Part shown: positions 24,534 to 33,543 of the stretch, piece by piece
How positions within the stretch are numbered: the stretch's first letter is position 1
Layout: every line of letters starts with the position of its first letter
DNA from: Prevotella sp.
GTDB taxonomy: Bacteria > Bacteroidota > Bacteroidia > Bacteroidales > Bacteroidaceae
Direction of reading: 5' to 3'
Assembly (NCBI GenBank): GCA_017965475.1
Contig: JAGCPV010000044.1
Location: 1-46,033 of the forward strand
Length of the DNA stretch: 46,033 nucleotides
Made by a program: the position numbers and the translations under genes
The notes under the pieces: generated by a model
Told to the model about the DNA's origin: nothing
What the model saw: only the letters and a program-made list of their open reading frames with translations
Database searches by the model: none

Positions 24534-27092
24534 TCATTTCTTTTCTTTTTTCTCTTTTGCCTTCGGCTCCTTCTCCTTGGGCTCTTCGCCCTTGGACTCC
24601 TGGGGCTTCACCAGCTTCTCGCCGTTGACGACAAACACAGCCTGACCGTCCTTGTCAGCCTCCACGAGAATCTTGTCGCCGGTCTTCACCCTGCCAGCAA
24701 TCATCATCTTCGAGATCGGGTGGCGCAGTTCCTTACGGATGATACCGAGGACGGGACGCGCACCATACTGCTGGTTATAGCCGCGCAGAGCGATCTTCTC
24801 GCGGGCCTCGGGCGTCAGTGTCAGCTCGATGTTCTGCTCCTCCAACAGCTTCAGCAGACCCTTCAGATGGATATCGAAGATCTTCGTCACGGTCTTATCG
24901 GTGATCGGTGAGAACGGCACGATCTCCGTCAGACGGGCCAGGAACTCAGGACGGAAGTAGCCCTGCATAATATCCATCAGTTCATTGTTCTCTGGAATGA
25001 TACCGGCATTGAACTTATCCACGATCGTCTGTGCACCGATATTGGAGGTGAACAGGATGAGGGCGTTCGAGAAGTCACCCACACGACCGAGACGGTCATG
25101 CAGTTTACCCTCGTCAAGGATCTGCAGGAACAGGTCGAACACTGACTTATGGGCCTTCTCGATCTCATCGAACAGCACCACGGCATACGGGTTCTGGCGG
25201 ATCTTGTTCACCAGCAGACCACCCTCCTCATAACCGACGTATCCCGGAGGCGCACCATAGAGCAGGGCCACCGAGTGTTCCTCCTTGAACTCCGACATAT
25301 CGAAGCGGATGAGCGCACTCTCGTCACCGAAGAGGAAGGTTGCCAGTGCCTTGGCCAGCTCTGTCTTACCAGTACCGGTCGGACCAAGGAAGAAGAACGA
25401 ACCCATCGGCTGTCCCTTCTTGCTCAGACCAGAACGGGCCTCATAGACAGCGTCGAGCACCTTCTTCACCGCATGATCCTGACCTACGACACGCTTCTTC
25501 AGCGTATCCTCAGCACCCATCAGACGGTCACGCTCCTTCGTCTGCACCTTACCCAAAGGAATACCTGTCTGCTTAGCCACGACGGCGCTCAGGTCATCGC
25601 TCTTCAGTTCCGTGCGCTGCTCAGCACTCAGTTCCGTCAGTTTGTCGAGGATACCACCGAGGAAGTCAGTACGCTCCTGAATGGTAGCGATCTTACTGAA
25701 GTCGGTATCAGAATCCACACCAGCCAGCAGGATGCAACTTACTTTATTGAATAATTCGTAGTTCAACCAGTCGAGTTCCTTCATCAGACCTTCGTCAGCC
25801 TTGTCTTTGCCCTCGGCAGAAACCTTGATGGCCTCCAACTTCTCACGCAGACCATCGATGATGTTACCCGTCAGGTCATTCATCGTCTTCACCTGAGCCA
25901 TCGTACGGTCAATCAGGTCAAAGGCAGAGTCTGGCAGTGACTTCTCCGTCAGATAACGCTTGGCCAGACGGATGGCATCACTCATCACCGTCTCATCAAC
26001 CTTCAAGCCGTGATATTCCTCATAGGCAGGCAGCGCGCCCTTCAAGATGCGCAGCGTCAGGTCGGCCGTCGGCTCTTCCACCGTAATCTTCTCCAACTTG
26101 GAGGTCATCTCCTTATCGGTCTCGATATTCTTTGTATAACCGTCGATACTCGACGTGGCGAGTAACTGCAGACGGCCCTTGCTCAACTCATTCTTCAGAA
26201 TGGAAGAGGCACCGAACAGTGAACCGTTCTTATCGAAGAGCTTGTCAATAGCCTCGATGATCAGCACAGCATTCGGCAGGTTTTCCACCTCCGTGATGAC
26301 GTTCTTGAAGCGGTCCTCCACCTCACCCTTGTACTGGGCGTCACCACCCAGGGCAGCGGTATCGAGCTCGTAGGCCACGGCACCACTCAGGAAGCCCGGC
26401 ACATGATCGGCAGCCAGTTCACGGACGAAGCCGTTCACCAAGGAGGTCTTACCGACGCCGGCCTCACCCGTAATCAGCAGGTTGGCTTTCGTCTTACGAC
26501 CAAGAATCTCGTAGATCACGGAAATCTCTTTCTCGAAACCGATCACGTTATCAAGGTTACCCGCACGGGCAATGGCGGTCTTATCCACGCAGTACTTGGC
26601 AAGACTTCCCTTACCACCGCCGGCACCGCCACCGATATGCTTGGTCAGCTCAGCACCCTCCATATAGGGGGCTTCCACATTGGCACCACCGCCCATCTTC
26701 GCACTGATGTCCGACGGAGTCAACGGCAGCGTCTTCAACTGATCGAAAGAAAATCCAACACCTGGTGTCACCAACGAAGCGAGCACACAAACATCCGTGC
26801 ACTCCTCAAGGTTGAACTTCACCTGATAGTTCTCAGCCTCTTCAAGAACGGCCTGTGCCTCGGCACTGTACTCGAGGTCACGCATCGGACGAACGGCACG
26901 CGGTGCAAGTTGCATCTGTACGTCAGCCCAATCCTGAAGATAGAAATAGTCTTTGTCCAGTTCACTCTCAATGAAGTGGACGAGTCCGATTTCCTTGTGC
27001 AGTACGGCTTTGAACAAATGCGCCGGATAAATAGCATCACTACAATACTCCTCTGCAAAGGAATTGGCAATTGATTTTAGTTTAGCGTTCAT
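24534..27092 (-). CDS. tssH: T6SS sheath-recycling ATPase ClpV/TssH
   Basis: AAA+ unfoldase of the Hsp100/ClpB group that disassembles contracted TssBC sheaths. The 852 residues have an N-terminal Clp-N-like helical domain (1-130), NBD1 with Walker A GEAGVGKT (209-216), a middle domain, and NBD2 with Walker A GPTGTGKT (570-577) and Walker B VVLFDEIEKAH (DE at 642-643). The PPGYVGYEEGG pore segment is at 615-625. NBD1 looks degenerate: the Walker B position reads LIIEAIDKL (E280-A281 in place of D-E), and the region of the arginine finger reads TSKLEKI. The Lys/Glu-rich tail is unusual. It is the first gene of the T6SS operon, with a promoter 30-40 bases upstream. Confidence 0.92.
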   Translation of the reverse strand: MNAKLKSIANSFAEEYCSDAIYPAHLFKAVLHKEIGLVHFIESELDKDYFYLQDWADVQMQLAPRAVRPMRDLEYSAEAQAVLEEAENYQVKFNLEECTDVCVLASLVTPGVGFSFDQLKTLPLTPSDISAKMGGGANVEAPYMEGAELTKHIGGGAGGGKGSLAKYCVDKTAIARAGNLDNVIGFEKEISVIYEILGRKTKANLLITGEAGVGKTSLVNGFVRELAADHVPGFLSGAVAYELDTAALGGDAQYKGEVEDRFKNVITEVENLPNAVLIIEAIDKLFDKNGSLFGASSILKNELSKGRLQLLATSSIDGYTKNIETDKEMTSKLEKITVEEPTADLTLRILKGALPAYEEYHGLKVDETVMSDAIRLAKRYLTEKSLPDSAFDLIDRTMAQVKTMNDLTGNIIDGLREKLEAIKVSAEGKDKADEGLMKELDWLNYELFNKVSCILLAGVDSDTDFSKIATIQERTDFLGGILDKLTELSAEQRTELKSDDLSAVVAKQTGIPLGKVQTKERDRLMGAEDTLKKRVVGQDHAVKKVLDAVYEARSGLSKKGQPMGSFFFLGPTGTGKTELAKALATFLFGDESALIRFDMSEFKEEHSVALLYGAPPGYVGYEEGGLLVNKIRQNPYAVVLFDEIEKAHKSVFDLFLQILDEGKLHDRLGRVGDFSNALILFTSNIGAQTIVDKFNAGIIPENNELMDIMQGYFRPEFLARLTEIVPFSPITDKTVTKIFDIHLKGLLKLLEEQNIELTLTPEAREKIALRGYNQQYGARPVLGIIRKELRHPISKMMIAGRVKTGDKILVEADKDGQAVFVVNGEKLVKPQESKGEEPKEKEPKAKEKKEKK

Positions 27093-27124
27093 ATTTACCT
27101 AAGTTTTATTAGTCATATTAGGTG

Positions 27125-27132
27125 CAAATGTA
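27125..27132 (-). promoter_or_regulatory. Promoter -7 box for the T6SS operon (clpV)
   Basis: On minus, TACATTTG matches TAnnTTTG; transcription would start near 27119, giving a leader of about 27 nt before clpV. The -33 region falls inside the preceding terminator stem and has no clear TTG. It is the only strong -7 box I see for the whole 26-kb run of T6SS genes. Confidence 0.55.
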
Positions 27133-27170
27133 CGAAAAAATAAAAAAAACACCACCATAATAAATGGTGG
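27133..27170 (-). terminator. Intrinsic terminator after guaA and the nucleotidase remnant
   Basis: On minus, CCACCAT pairs with ATGGTGG (27152-27170, 5-base loop), followed by a T-rich tract (27133-27150 as A on plus). It should stop transcription from guaA before the T6SS operon, and it directly abuts the clpV -7 box. Confidence 0.8.
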
Positions 27171-27258
27171 CATTGCAAGAATTTTACATTATTTAACGTA
27201 AAGTTAGCCATATTGACCAATTTCGCACATATTTACGAGGTAAAAAGACCATATTTCT

Positions 27259-27560
27259 TTAATCGTCGACAATCGTGATGCGGCCTTCAACATCCTTGTA
27301 TCTGTCAGGGACAACGCCCTTGAGGGTGGACCATAGATAGCTGGACAACATATCCCGGCTGAATTTCGCCTCAATACTTACCAGCTCGCAATTGGCCAGC
27401 ATACTGTACATACCACCCCGGTTATAGCAATAGTCGGTCGTGGCGAGCGTGTACGTGGCCTTCAAGTCCAATGGTGAATAAGTGTCTTTCCCCTTGTCCT
27501 GAATCCGCTCATCAGCAACATTGCAGACAATAATCTACTCTTCATTGGTCTCATTAATAT
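27259..27560 (-). pseudogene. Remnant of 5'-nucleotidase C-terminal domain
   Basis: A 70-residue open stretch reads YTLATTDYCYNRGGMYSML and ends GRITIVDD, resembling the C-terminal domain of secreted 5'-nucleotidases (YTVATNDY in intact copies). Reading upstream in the same frame gives IIVCNVADERIQDKGK, preceded by an in-frame TAG (27536-27538). The coding similarity fades at the guaA stop (27571). The N-terminal metallophosphatase domain is missing. It appears to be a decayed fragment left next to guaA; a functional small protein is unlikely. Confidence 0.7.
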
Positions 27561-27570
27561 CGTTAAAATA

Positions 27571-29097
27571 CTATTCCCACTCAATCGTTGCAGGCGGCTT
27601 CGAGGAGATATCGTAACAGACACGGTTCACACCCCGCACCTTGTTGATAATCTCGTTCGATACTCTGGCCAGGAAATCATAGGGCAGATGAGCCCAGTCG
27701 GCGGTCATCGCATCAGTCGAAGTAACCGCACGAAGTGCCACCGGATGTTCGTAAGTACGTTCATCCCCCATCACACCGACGCTGCGGACGGTAGAGAGAA
27801 GAATAGCGCCTGCCTGCCATACCTGATCGTACAGTCTGCTCTCACGAAGTGCACGGATATAGATATCGTCGGCATCCTGAAGGATACGGACCTTCTCCGG
27901 GGTGATATCACCAAGGATACGGACGGCGAGACCCGGCCCCGGGAAGGGATGACGGGTGATCAGGTGCTCAGGCATGCCAAGCTGATGCCCCACACGGCGC
28001 ACCTCATCCTTGAACAGCCACTTCAGCGGCTCACAGAGTTGCAGGTGCATCTCCTTCGGCAGTCCACCGACGTTATGATGACTCTTGATAACCTTTCCCG
28101 TGATGTTCAGCGACTCGATACGATCCGGGTAGATCGTACCCTGTGCCAGCCACTTCGCATCGGTGATCTTCTTCGCCTCGGCATTGAACACCTCCACGAA
28201 GTCACGGCCAATGATCTTACGCTTCTCTTCCGGGTCGCTCACACCTGCCAGGTCACTAAAGAATTTTTTTGACGCATCAACACCGATCACATTCAGACCA
28301 AGCACCTTGTAATCCTCCATCACCTGAGCGAATTCATTCTTACGCAACATACCATGATCAACAAAGATACAAGTGAGGTTATGTCCGATGGCACGATTCA
28401 GTAAAACAGCAGATACAGAAGAATCCACACCACCACTCAGACCAAGGATCACACGATCATTGCCCAACTGTTCCTTCAACTCCGCCACTGTTGAATCCAC
28501 GAACGAAGCGGCACTCCACGCCTGCTTAGATCCACAGATATCAACAACGAAATTCTTTAACAGTTGTTTACCTTGTAGCGTATGAAATACCTCAGGATGG
28601 AACTGCACGGCCCAGATGGGTTGTTTTGTCGAAGCAAAGGCAGCATTGACGACATCCGCCGTCGAACCGATCACCTTAAAGTCCCCCGGGATGGCAGTGA
28701 TCGTGTCACCATGGCTCATCCATACCTGTGACTGTTGCTCGAAATATTTGAAGAGCGGGTTCGAGGTATCTACCATCTGGAGATTCGCACGCCCGTATTC
28801 ACGACTGTCAGCCTTCTCCACCTTACCGCCAAGGGTATGCGAGATAAACTGCGCGCCGTAGCAGATGCCCAAGACGGGTACCTTACCGACAAATTGGTTC
28901 AGATCGACCTTGAAAGCCTCCGGGTCGTGAACCGAGTACGGTGAACCGCTCAGGACCACACCGATCACCGAGGGGTCGTCCTTCGGGAACTTGTTGTAAG
29001 GTAAAATCTCGCAGAAGGTGTCCAGTTCACGAACACGACGACCGATGAGTTGCGTCGTCTGTGAACCGAAATCCAAAATAATAATCTTCTGTTGCAT
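27571..29097 (-). CDS. guaA: GMP synthase (glutamine-hydrolysing)
   Basis: Converts XMP, glutamine and ATP to GMP in purine synthesis, in the cytosol. The 508 residues show the class I glutamine amidotransferase (1-190) with the catalytic Cys79 in GICYGAQ and the HPEVFHT His. The ATP pyrophosphatase domain has the P-loop [11 protein letters not shown] near 220, and the C-terminal dimerisation domain ends in [10 protein letters not shown]. The gene starts 21 bases after the MurU-like gene and is probably cotranscribed with it. Length and motifs are fully canonical. Confidence 0.97.
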   Translation of the reverse strand: MQQKIIILDFGSQTTQLIGRRVRELDTFCEILPYNKFPKDDPSVIGVVLSGSPYSVHDPEAFKVDLNQFVGKVPVLGICYGAQFISHTLGGKVEKADSREYGRANLQMVDTSNPLFKYFEQQSQVWMSHGDTITAIPGDFKVIGSTADVVNAAFASTKQPIWAVQFHPEVFHTLQGKQLLKNFVVDICGSKQAWSAASFVDSTVAELKEQLGNDRVILGLSGGVDSSVSAVLLNRAIGHNLTCIFVDHGMLRKNEFAQVMEDYKVLGLNVIGVDASKKFFSDLAGVSDPEEKRKIIGRDFVEVFNAEAKKITDAKWLAQGTIYPDRIESLNITGKVIKSHHNVGGLPKEMHLQLCEPLKWLFKDEVRRVGHQLGMPEHLITRHPFPGPGLAVRILGDITPEKVRILQDADDIYIRALRESRLYDQVWQAGAILLSTVRSVGVMGDERTYEHPVALRAVTSTDAMTADWAHLPYDFLARVSNEIINKVRGVNRVCYDISSKPPATIEWE

Positions 29098-29118
29098 ATT
29101 CTATATATCGTTTAATGT

Positions 29119-29826
29119 TCAATCTTCAACCAAGAACCTCTCCGCTTGTTCCAGCGTATCGAGTTTGCCCACATCGAGCAGACGGAGATCACGTGCCTCA
29201 TATCCCTGTATGAAATGATCACCGCAGACCTTCAGATAGAAGTCCATGATAGGGAAACGTTCTGGCATCTCCTTCAGCAAGGGGAACAACGGCGGATGGA
29301 TGATATGGATGCCACTGAAAGCGAGCGAGCGTCCCTCGCGCCCCTTGACCTCACCCGTCTCAATGTTCTTCCATCCCACAAGACGCATGGAGTCATCAAA
29401 CTGGAGATAACGCTTCGTCTTCCGTTGACTCACCACTAATACAGCATCAGATCTGCCACCAGCTGATGGCAGATCTATATCCAGATTACTGAGGATATCG
29501 ACATTATGGATCAAGATCGGACTATCCAGATCGAAAAGGGGCAGCGCCTTCCGGATACCGCCCCCTGTCTCCAATAATCCACTGGTCTCATCACTGATAC
29601 GGATGTCCAGCCCAAAGTTGTCATTCTCACGAAGGTAGTCGATGATCTGCAGGGCAAAGTGATGCACGTTGACGACAATCCGCTCGTAACCGGCAGCCAT
29701 CAGCTTCTGTATCACATGCCAGAGCAGAGGTTGTCCCCCCACCCTCACTAACGCCTTGGGCATCGTGTCGGTCAGGGGTTTCAGACGGGTACCCAGTCCC
29801 GCTGCGAAGATCATCGCCTGTTTCAT
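29119..29826 (-). CDS. murU: MurU-like sugar-1-phosphate nucleotidyltransferase
   Basis: Nucleotidyltransferase, probably making UDP-MurNAc from MurNAc-1-phosphate in cell-wall recycling. About 235 residues, starting MKQAMIFAAGLGTRLKPLTD, with the signature GLGTR followed by PK, plus HNVDILSNLD (metal-binding Asp) and the closing DLRLLDVGKLDTLEQAERF. I start at 29826, not at an ATG 39 bases upstream, because the signature begins there and a promoter box lies 4-12 bases before. The expected partner, the kinase (AmgK-like), lies 13 kb away at 42624-44183. In Bacteroidota I believe the two genes are usually adjacent. A mannose-1-phosphate guanylyltransferase is the alternative. Confidence 0.8.
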   Translation of the reverse strand: MKQAMIFAAGLGTRLKPLTDTMPKALVRVGGQPLLWHVIQKLMAAGYERIVVNVHHFALQIIDYLRENDNFGLDIRISDETSGLLETGGGIRKALPLFDLDSPILIHNVDILSNLDIDLPSAGGRSDAVLVVSQRKTKRYLQFDDSMRLVGWKNIETGEVKGREGRSLAFSGIHIIHPPLFPLLKEMPERFPIMDFYLKVCGDHFIQGYEARDLRLLDVGKLDTLEQAERFLVED

Positions 29827-29830
29827 GCTG

Positions 29831-29862
29831 CAAAGGTACGAAGAAACGGGCGAAATGCAAAA
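29831..29862 (-). promoter_or_regulatory. Bacteroidota-type promoter for murU-guaA
   Basis: On minus, TTTTG (29858-29862) and TACCTTTG (29831-29838) are separated by 19 bases, a good -33/-7 pair. The box ends only 4 bases before the ATG, so the transcript would be leaderless or nearly so. Confidence 0.6.
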
Positions 29863-29873
29863 CAAATCGCGAT

Positions 29874-30671
29874 TTATTTTGCAGACGCGAGTTTAGCGCG
29901 CTTCTTCTGTTCCTTCTTGAAGGCCTTCATCTCAATGATGGTGGCCAGTCCCATCTTAACGCGGAACTCCTGACGGGCCAGGCGCATCTGCTCCAGGAAG
30001 CGTTCGCTGGTATGCAGTTTGGCGTATGCAGCGGCAGCAGCCAAGCGGGCGGCATTCACATCGCTCTGCCAGTGGGCTCCGACGATCAGACGGCTGTCGC
30101 CATACATCAGACCACGGGCCAGAATCGTATCAGCACGATCGGGATTAATCTCCGTCAGCAGCAGGGCGGCACTCCAGCCGAGCAGCGTATGACCAGAGGG
30201 ATAAGAACCATTCTTGCGCAGGGCCGGCTCCTCGTCGGGCGTCAGCGTCTGCTCATGGAAACGCATGAAGGGGCGCTTGCGCATGTAGTAGCGCTTGGGG
30301 ATCGTACAGATACTGTCGCAGGTAGCTGTACCTTCGCGCAATACCTTATAGATCTCTGGTGTCTCCTCCTTGGAGATCTTCAGGCCGAAAGGCTCACTGA
30401 ACTCGCGGATGATACACTCCAGACCGTACTCGGCATCACGGATGGCAATGTCGGCACGCTCCTTGTCGTTACGCATTTCCTTGCCCCACATATACTGCAT
30501 GATGTCGAAGGCGAAGGCAGCGCCAACGGTGTCAGGGGGAGCAGGTGCCCACTTGATCATGTCGGGCATCTCGCCCGTGGTGAAATACGCATCAACGGGA
30601 GTCGTGTCTTTTTGTGCCGAGGCACATACGGTTGCCATCATCATGACGGCCATCATCATTAGTTTTTTCAT
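29874..30671 (-). CDS. PAP2/class A acid phosphatase, copy A
   Basis: A 265-residue exported phosphatase of the PAP2/class A non-specific acid phosphatase (PhoN) type, releasing phosphate from esters in the periplasm. It has a signal peptide (MKKLMMMAVMMMATVCASAQ). The three catalytic motifs are present: K-x6-RP (KRYYMRKRP), PSGHT, and SR-x5-H-x3-D (SRLIVGAHWQSD). It is a paralogue of copy B on the other side of the porin. It ends 47 bases before murU. The set of two phosphatases plus a phosphate-type porin suggests phosphate scavenging. Confidence 0.88.
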   Translation of the reverse strand: MKKLMMMAVMMMATVCASAQKDTTPVDAYFTTGEMPDMIKWAPAPPDTVGAAFAFDIMQYMWGKEMRNDKERADIAIRDAEYGLECIIREFSEPFGLKISKEETPEIYKVLREGTATCDSICTIPKRYYMRKRPFMRFHEQTLTPDEEPALRKNGSYPSGHTLLGWSAALLLTEINPDRADTILARGLMYGDSRLIVGAHWQSDVNAARLAAAAAYAKLHTSERFLEQMRLARQEFRVKMGLATIIEMKAFKKEQKKRAKLASAK

Positions 30672-30695
30672 AAGTCGGATATTTTTAGTTATGGA

Positions 30696-31844
30696 TTAGA
30701 ATTTCACTTGGAGACGAGTCTCGAGGATGGTCGCCTCGTTATCGGCAAAGCCGCTACGGTTTGTTACCTTAGTATAGGAGGCACGCACGCGCCAGATCAT
30801 ATACTTATTGGGGTAGAAGTTGTAGCAGAGCGCCCAGTCGTTGAGATAGCCGCCATAGACACCAGCACTGGCGTCCGACAGTGAGGTATAGTTGTACTGC
30901 AGACAGAGCTCCATGTTGCCAGGGTCAGGCGTGGCAATACCACCATCCCCCATATTGGGGGCATAGTTGCGTCCTTTGATGAGACCACGCAGAGTGACGT
31001 ATGCACCACTGCCTGTAAACGTCTTGAGGTTGTCTTCACGAGTGATGGAGTTCAGGAAGTACTGTCCGATGACGGCAAAACGGCCATAGGAATACATCAC
31101 CTCAGGCGAGAACTTGTACATCGCCTTCGCACCATCGACGACAGCCTGCTGGGAGTTCACCTTCGCCACGCGCATCGGCCAACGGGTGCTCAGGGTAAAC
31201 TGCTTGTGGTTCATTTCCTCCTTGCTGCTGTAGCGGGCACCCTCGATGCCGCCACTGATACCTACCTGAAACATCTTGCCACGCTCCGCATAGGGACGAT
31301 AGAGCAGACGCGTCATCGCTCCAACGCCTTCATTACCAGTCACATCCGTCGTCTGTTTCATGGCGTCAGTCTCCACAACGACACTGGCCGTAGCCAGGAA
31401 TTTCTTTCCGTTATGCTCGTACATCAGTCCGATCATACGGTCGTTGTTGAAACACGCATTACTCTGGGGCTCCTCCATCGTCTCCTTGAACGAGCTGCTG
31501 GTGCTGCTTTGGAAACCGTACTGATGGATGAAGTAACCACCACGGATGAAGTTCTGCTTGTCGAAGTCGTACTCCAACCACACATCCTTCATGTTCACCT
31601 TGCCGTAGGCATAGCCCATATCGACTTTGCCCTTCCACTGGCCATAAGTGAAGCCCACACCCACACGGAAGTCGGGGATGCCAACTCCACTTTTCAACTC
31701 ATCCTCCTGATGCTGCGGATTGACATACGCCGCATCGAAAAGGATACGTCCCGAAGGCTTTGCCACCAACTTCGGCTCTTCCTGTGCCTGCATGGCCGAG
31801 GCCATCATCAGCCCCATAGCCATCATCAAAATTGTTTTAGTCAT
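30696..31844 (-). CDS. OprP-like (phosphate-selective type) outer-membrane porin
   Basis: A 382-residue outer-membrane beta-barrel. Signal peptide MTKTILMMAMGLMMASAMQA, then alternating short strands (VGFTYGQWKGKVDMGYAYG, FIRGGYFIHQYGFQ) ending in LETRLQVKF with a C-terminal Phe, the usual barrel end. It resembles the porin O/P family of Bacteroidota. Its ATG overlaps the stop of copy B phosphatase by four bases, and copy A follows after 24 bases. The three are probably one functional unit for phosphate release and uptake. Substrate is inferred from neighbours only. Confidence 0.7.
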   Translation of the reverse strand: MTKTILMMAMGLMMASAMQAQEEPKLVAKPSGRILFDAAYVNPQHQEDELKSGVGIPDFRVGVGFTYGQWKGKVDMGYAYGKVNMKDVWLEYDFDKQNFIRGGYFIHQYGFQSSTSSSFKETMEEPQSNACFNNDRMIGLMYEHNGKKFLATASVVVETDAMKQTTDVTGNEGVGAMTRLLYRPYAERGKMFQVGISGGIEGARYSSKEEMNHKQFTLSTRWPMRVAKVNSQQAVVDGAKAMYKFSPEVMYSYGRFAVIGQYFLNSITREDNLKTFTGSGAYVTLRGLIKGRNYAPNMGDGGIATPDPGNMELCLQYNYTSLSDASAGVYGGYLNDWALCYNFYPNKYMIWRVRASYTKVTNRSGFADNEATILETRLQVKF

Positions 31845-32635
31845 ATATTCGTCTTCTTTGTCATCTTTATCTTTAATTCCTTAGCCTTCTTATAAGCCTT
31901 CATCTCTACGATGGTGGCGAGACCCGCCTTGATGCGGAACTCCTGACGGGCCAGACGCATCTGCTCCAGGAAGCGTTCGTTGGTGTGCATACGGGTATAG
32001 GCAGCGGCAGCCGCCAGACGGCCTGCATCGACGTCGCTCTGCCAGTGAGCACCCACGATCACACGGCTCTCACCATACATCATACCACGTGCCAAGAGGG
32101 TGTCGGCACGCTCAGGGTTGATCTCCGTGAGCAACAGAGCCGTTCCCCAGCCGAAAATAGTATGGCCAGAAGGATAGGAATAGTTCCTACGAAGATCCGG
32201 CTCGTATTTAGGAGCCAGCGTAGGCTCGTCGAAACGGATGAACGGACGCTTACGCTTGTAGTAATACTTGGGAAAGCCGCTGATAGCCTCGAAGGTGGCC
32301 TTCGCATCGCGCAACAGCTTGTAAATCTCAGGCGTTTCCTCCTCAGAGATCTTCAGGCCGAAGGGCTCACTGAACTCCCGCATGATACACTCAAGGCTAT
32401 ACTCGGCATCGCGGATAGCAATGTCGGCACGCTCCTTGTTCTGGCGCATCTGTTTGCCCCACATATACTGCATAATGTCGTAGGTGAAGGCCGCTCCAAC
32501 GGTATCAGGAGGAGCGGGACACCACTTCAGCATGTTGGGCAGTTCCCTGAAAGAGAAATACGGTTCTGGTTTACTCTGCGCCGAGGCACTTACAACTGCC
32601 GTCAACAGAACGGCCATAATCATTAGTTTCCTCAT
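31841..32635 (-). CDS. PAP2/class A acid phosphatase, copy B
   Basis: A 264-residue paralogue of copy A. Signal peptide MRKLMIMAVLLTAVVSASAQ; motifs KYYYKRKRP, PSGHT and SRVIVGAHWQSD are intact, so it should be an active exported phosphatase. Both copies share the leading FxxxxMPxMxKWxPAPPDTVG-like segment and the C-terminal RLARQEFR helix. It follows the Cache sensor gene by 12 bases and overlaps the porin by four. The copies probably arose by duplication around the porin. Confidence 0.88.
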   Translation of the reverse strand: MRKLMIMAVLLTAVVSASAQSKPEPYFSFRELPNMLKWCPAPPDTVGAAFTYDIMQYMWGKQMRQNKERADIAIRDAEYSLECIMREFSEPFGLKISEEETPEIYKLLRDAKATFEAISGFPKYYYKRKRPFIRFDEPTLAPKYEPDLRRNYSYPSGHTIFGWGTALLLTEINPERADTLLARGMMYGESRVIVGAHWQSDVDAGRLAAAAAYTRMHTNERFLEQMRLARQEFRIKAGLATIVEMKAYKKAKELKIKMTKKTNI

Positions 32636-32647
32636 AAGTCTATTTTT

Positions 32648-33520
32648 TTAATTTGGCGACAGGAGTTTCTTGTTTAGCATCTTGTTCAACTCCATGTTAC
32701 GCTCCGTCAGTTTCTTATTCACCTCCTTCAACCGCTCGACCTCAGCCAGCAGCGTATCTTTCTCGACATCCACCTTCTGACTCTTGTAGTGCTGTGAAGC
32801 CCGTACAGCCAGCCAGACGATGAAACAGAAGATGACGAGGAACAGCGCCTGGATAAGCAACAGGGTCCACCCGTTCTCAGAAATATCCTCATTAAGGTTC
32901 ATCGACAACAACGACACATCTTCCATCGGCACATCGGCGAAGAACACACCGACGGTGCGTCCGGAAGCGTCACGGATCGTCTCGACATAGGTACACATGA
33001 TAATATGTGTGCCACCCTGATCCAGATAAGGCTCCGTCCAGAATCCCTTGCCAGTCTCCATCGACTTCTTGTACCACTCGCGCTCGGTGTAGTCGAAACC
33101 CAGCAGACGGGTACGGATGTATTTCTTGTCAGACATCTTTTTCTTCATCTTCACCTCAGGCGCCTCGTCGTAAGCATAGGGGGCGTAGAGTTCGTCCTTG
33201 CCCTTCGACAGGTAGTAGTTGGGTTTGAAGGCCATACCAGCACCGACGATGTGGGGGTTGTTGTGCACCATCTGGGTAGAGATGACATAATAACGATCGG
33301 GGTTGTCGAGGTTATAGCTGACAGTTGACATCATGTTCCTGACGGCGCTTTCTACCTCAGCCTGGACAGCATCCACGCGCTTACTCTCTTCCAGATCGCG
33401 CTCAGCCTTGGCCAACAGGCACCGCTCGGCATCCTCCTTGTACATAAAATACTGAACGGTAGCCATCAATCCAAACATGATGACCACCGACATTACAATC
33501 AAATAAACGTATCTCTTCAT
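32648..33520 (-). CDS. Membrane Cache/PDC sensor protein without output domain
   Basis: A 290-residue inner-membrane protein. TM1 is at 4-26. A periplasmic double-Cache/PDC-like domain follows (about 30-215, with DYTEREWYKKSMETGKGFW and YVETIRDASGRTVGVFFADV). TM2 is at about 220-245. The short cytosolic tail is a coiled coil (LLAEVERLKEVNKKLTERN). There is no kinase, cyclase or methyl-accepting output domain, so any signal must pass through a partner protein or the tail itself. It is linked to the LruC-protein gene (23 bases upstream) and the acid phosphatase (12 bases downstream). The ligand is unknown. Confidence 0.75.
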   Translation of the reverse strand: MKRYVYLIVMSVVIMFGLMATVQYFMYKEDAERCLLAKAERDLEESKRVDAVQAEVESAVRNMMSTVSYNLDNPDRYYVISTQMVHNNPHIVGAGMAFKPNYYLSKGKDELYAPYAYDEAPEVKMKKKMSDKKYIRTRLLGFDYTEREWYKKSMETGKGFWTEPYLDQGGTHIIMCTYVETIRDASGRTVGVFFADVPMEDVSLLSMNLNEDISENGWTLLLIQALFLVIFCFIVWLAVRASQHYKSQKVDVEKDTLLAEVERLKEVNKKLTERNMELNKMLNKKLLSPN

Positions 33521-33543
33521 CTCGGGTTTGTATATCTGTTATT

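Noticed and set aside
954-27092. Reading the locus as a prophage or an extracellular contractile system (eCIS)
   Set aside because: ClpV, TssB/TssC, TssK with baseplate set, Hcp and VgrG are all present, and there are no head, portal, terminase or eCIS-type AAA genes.
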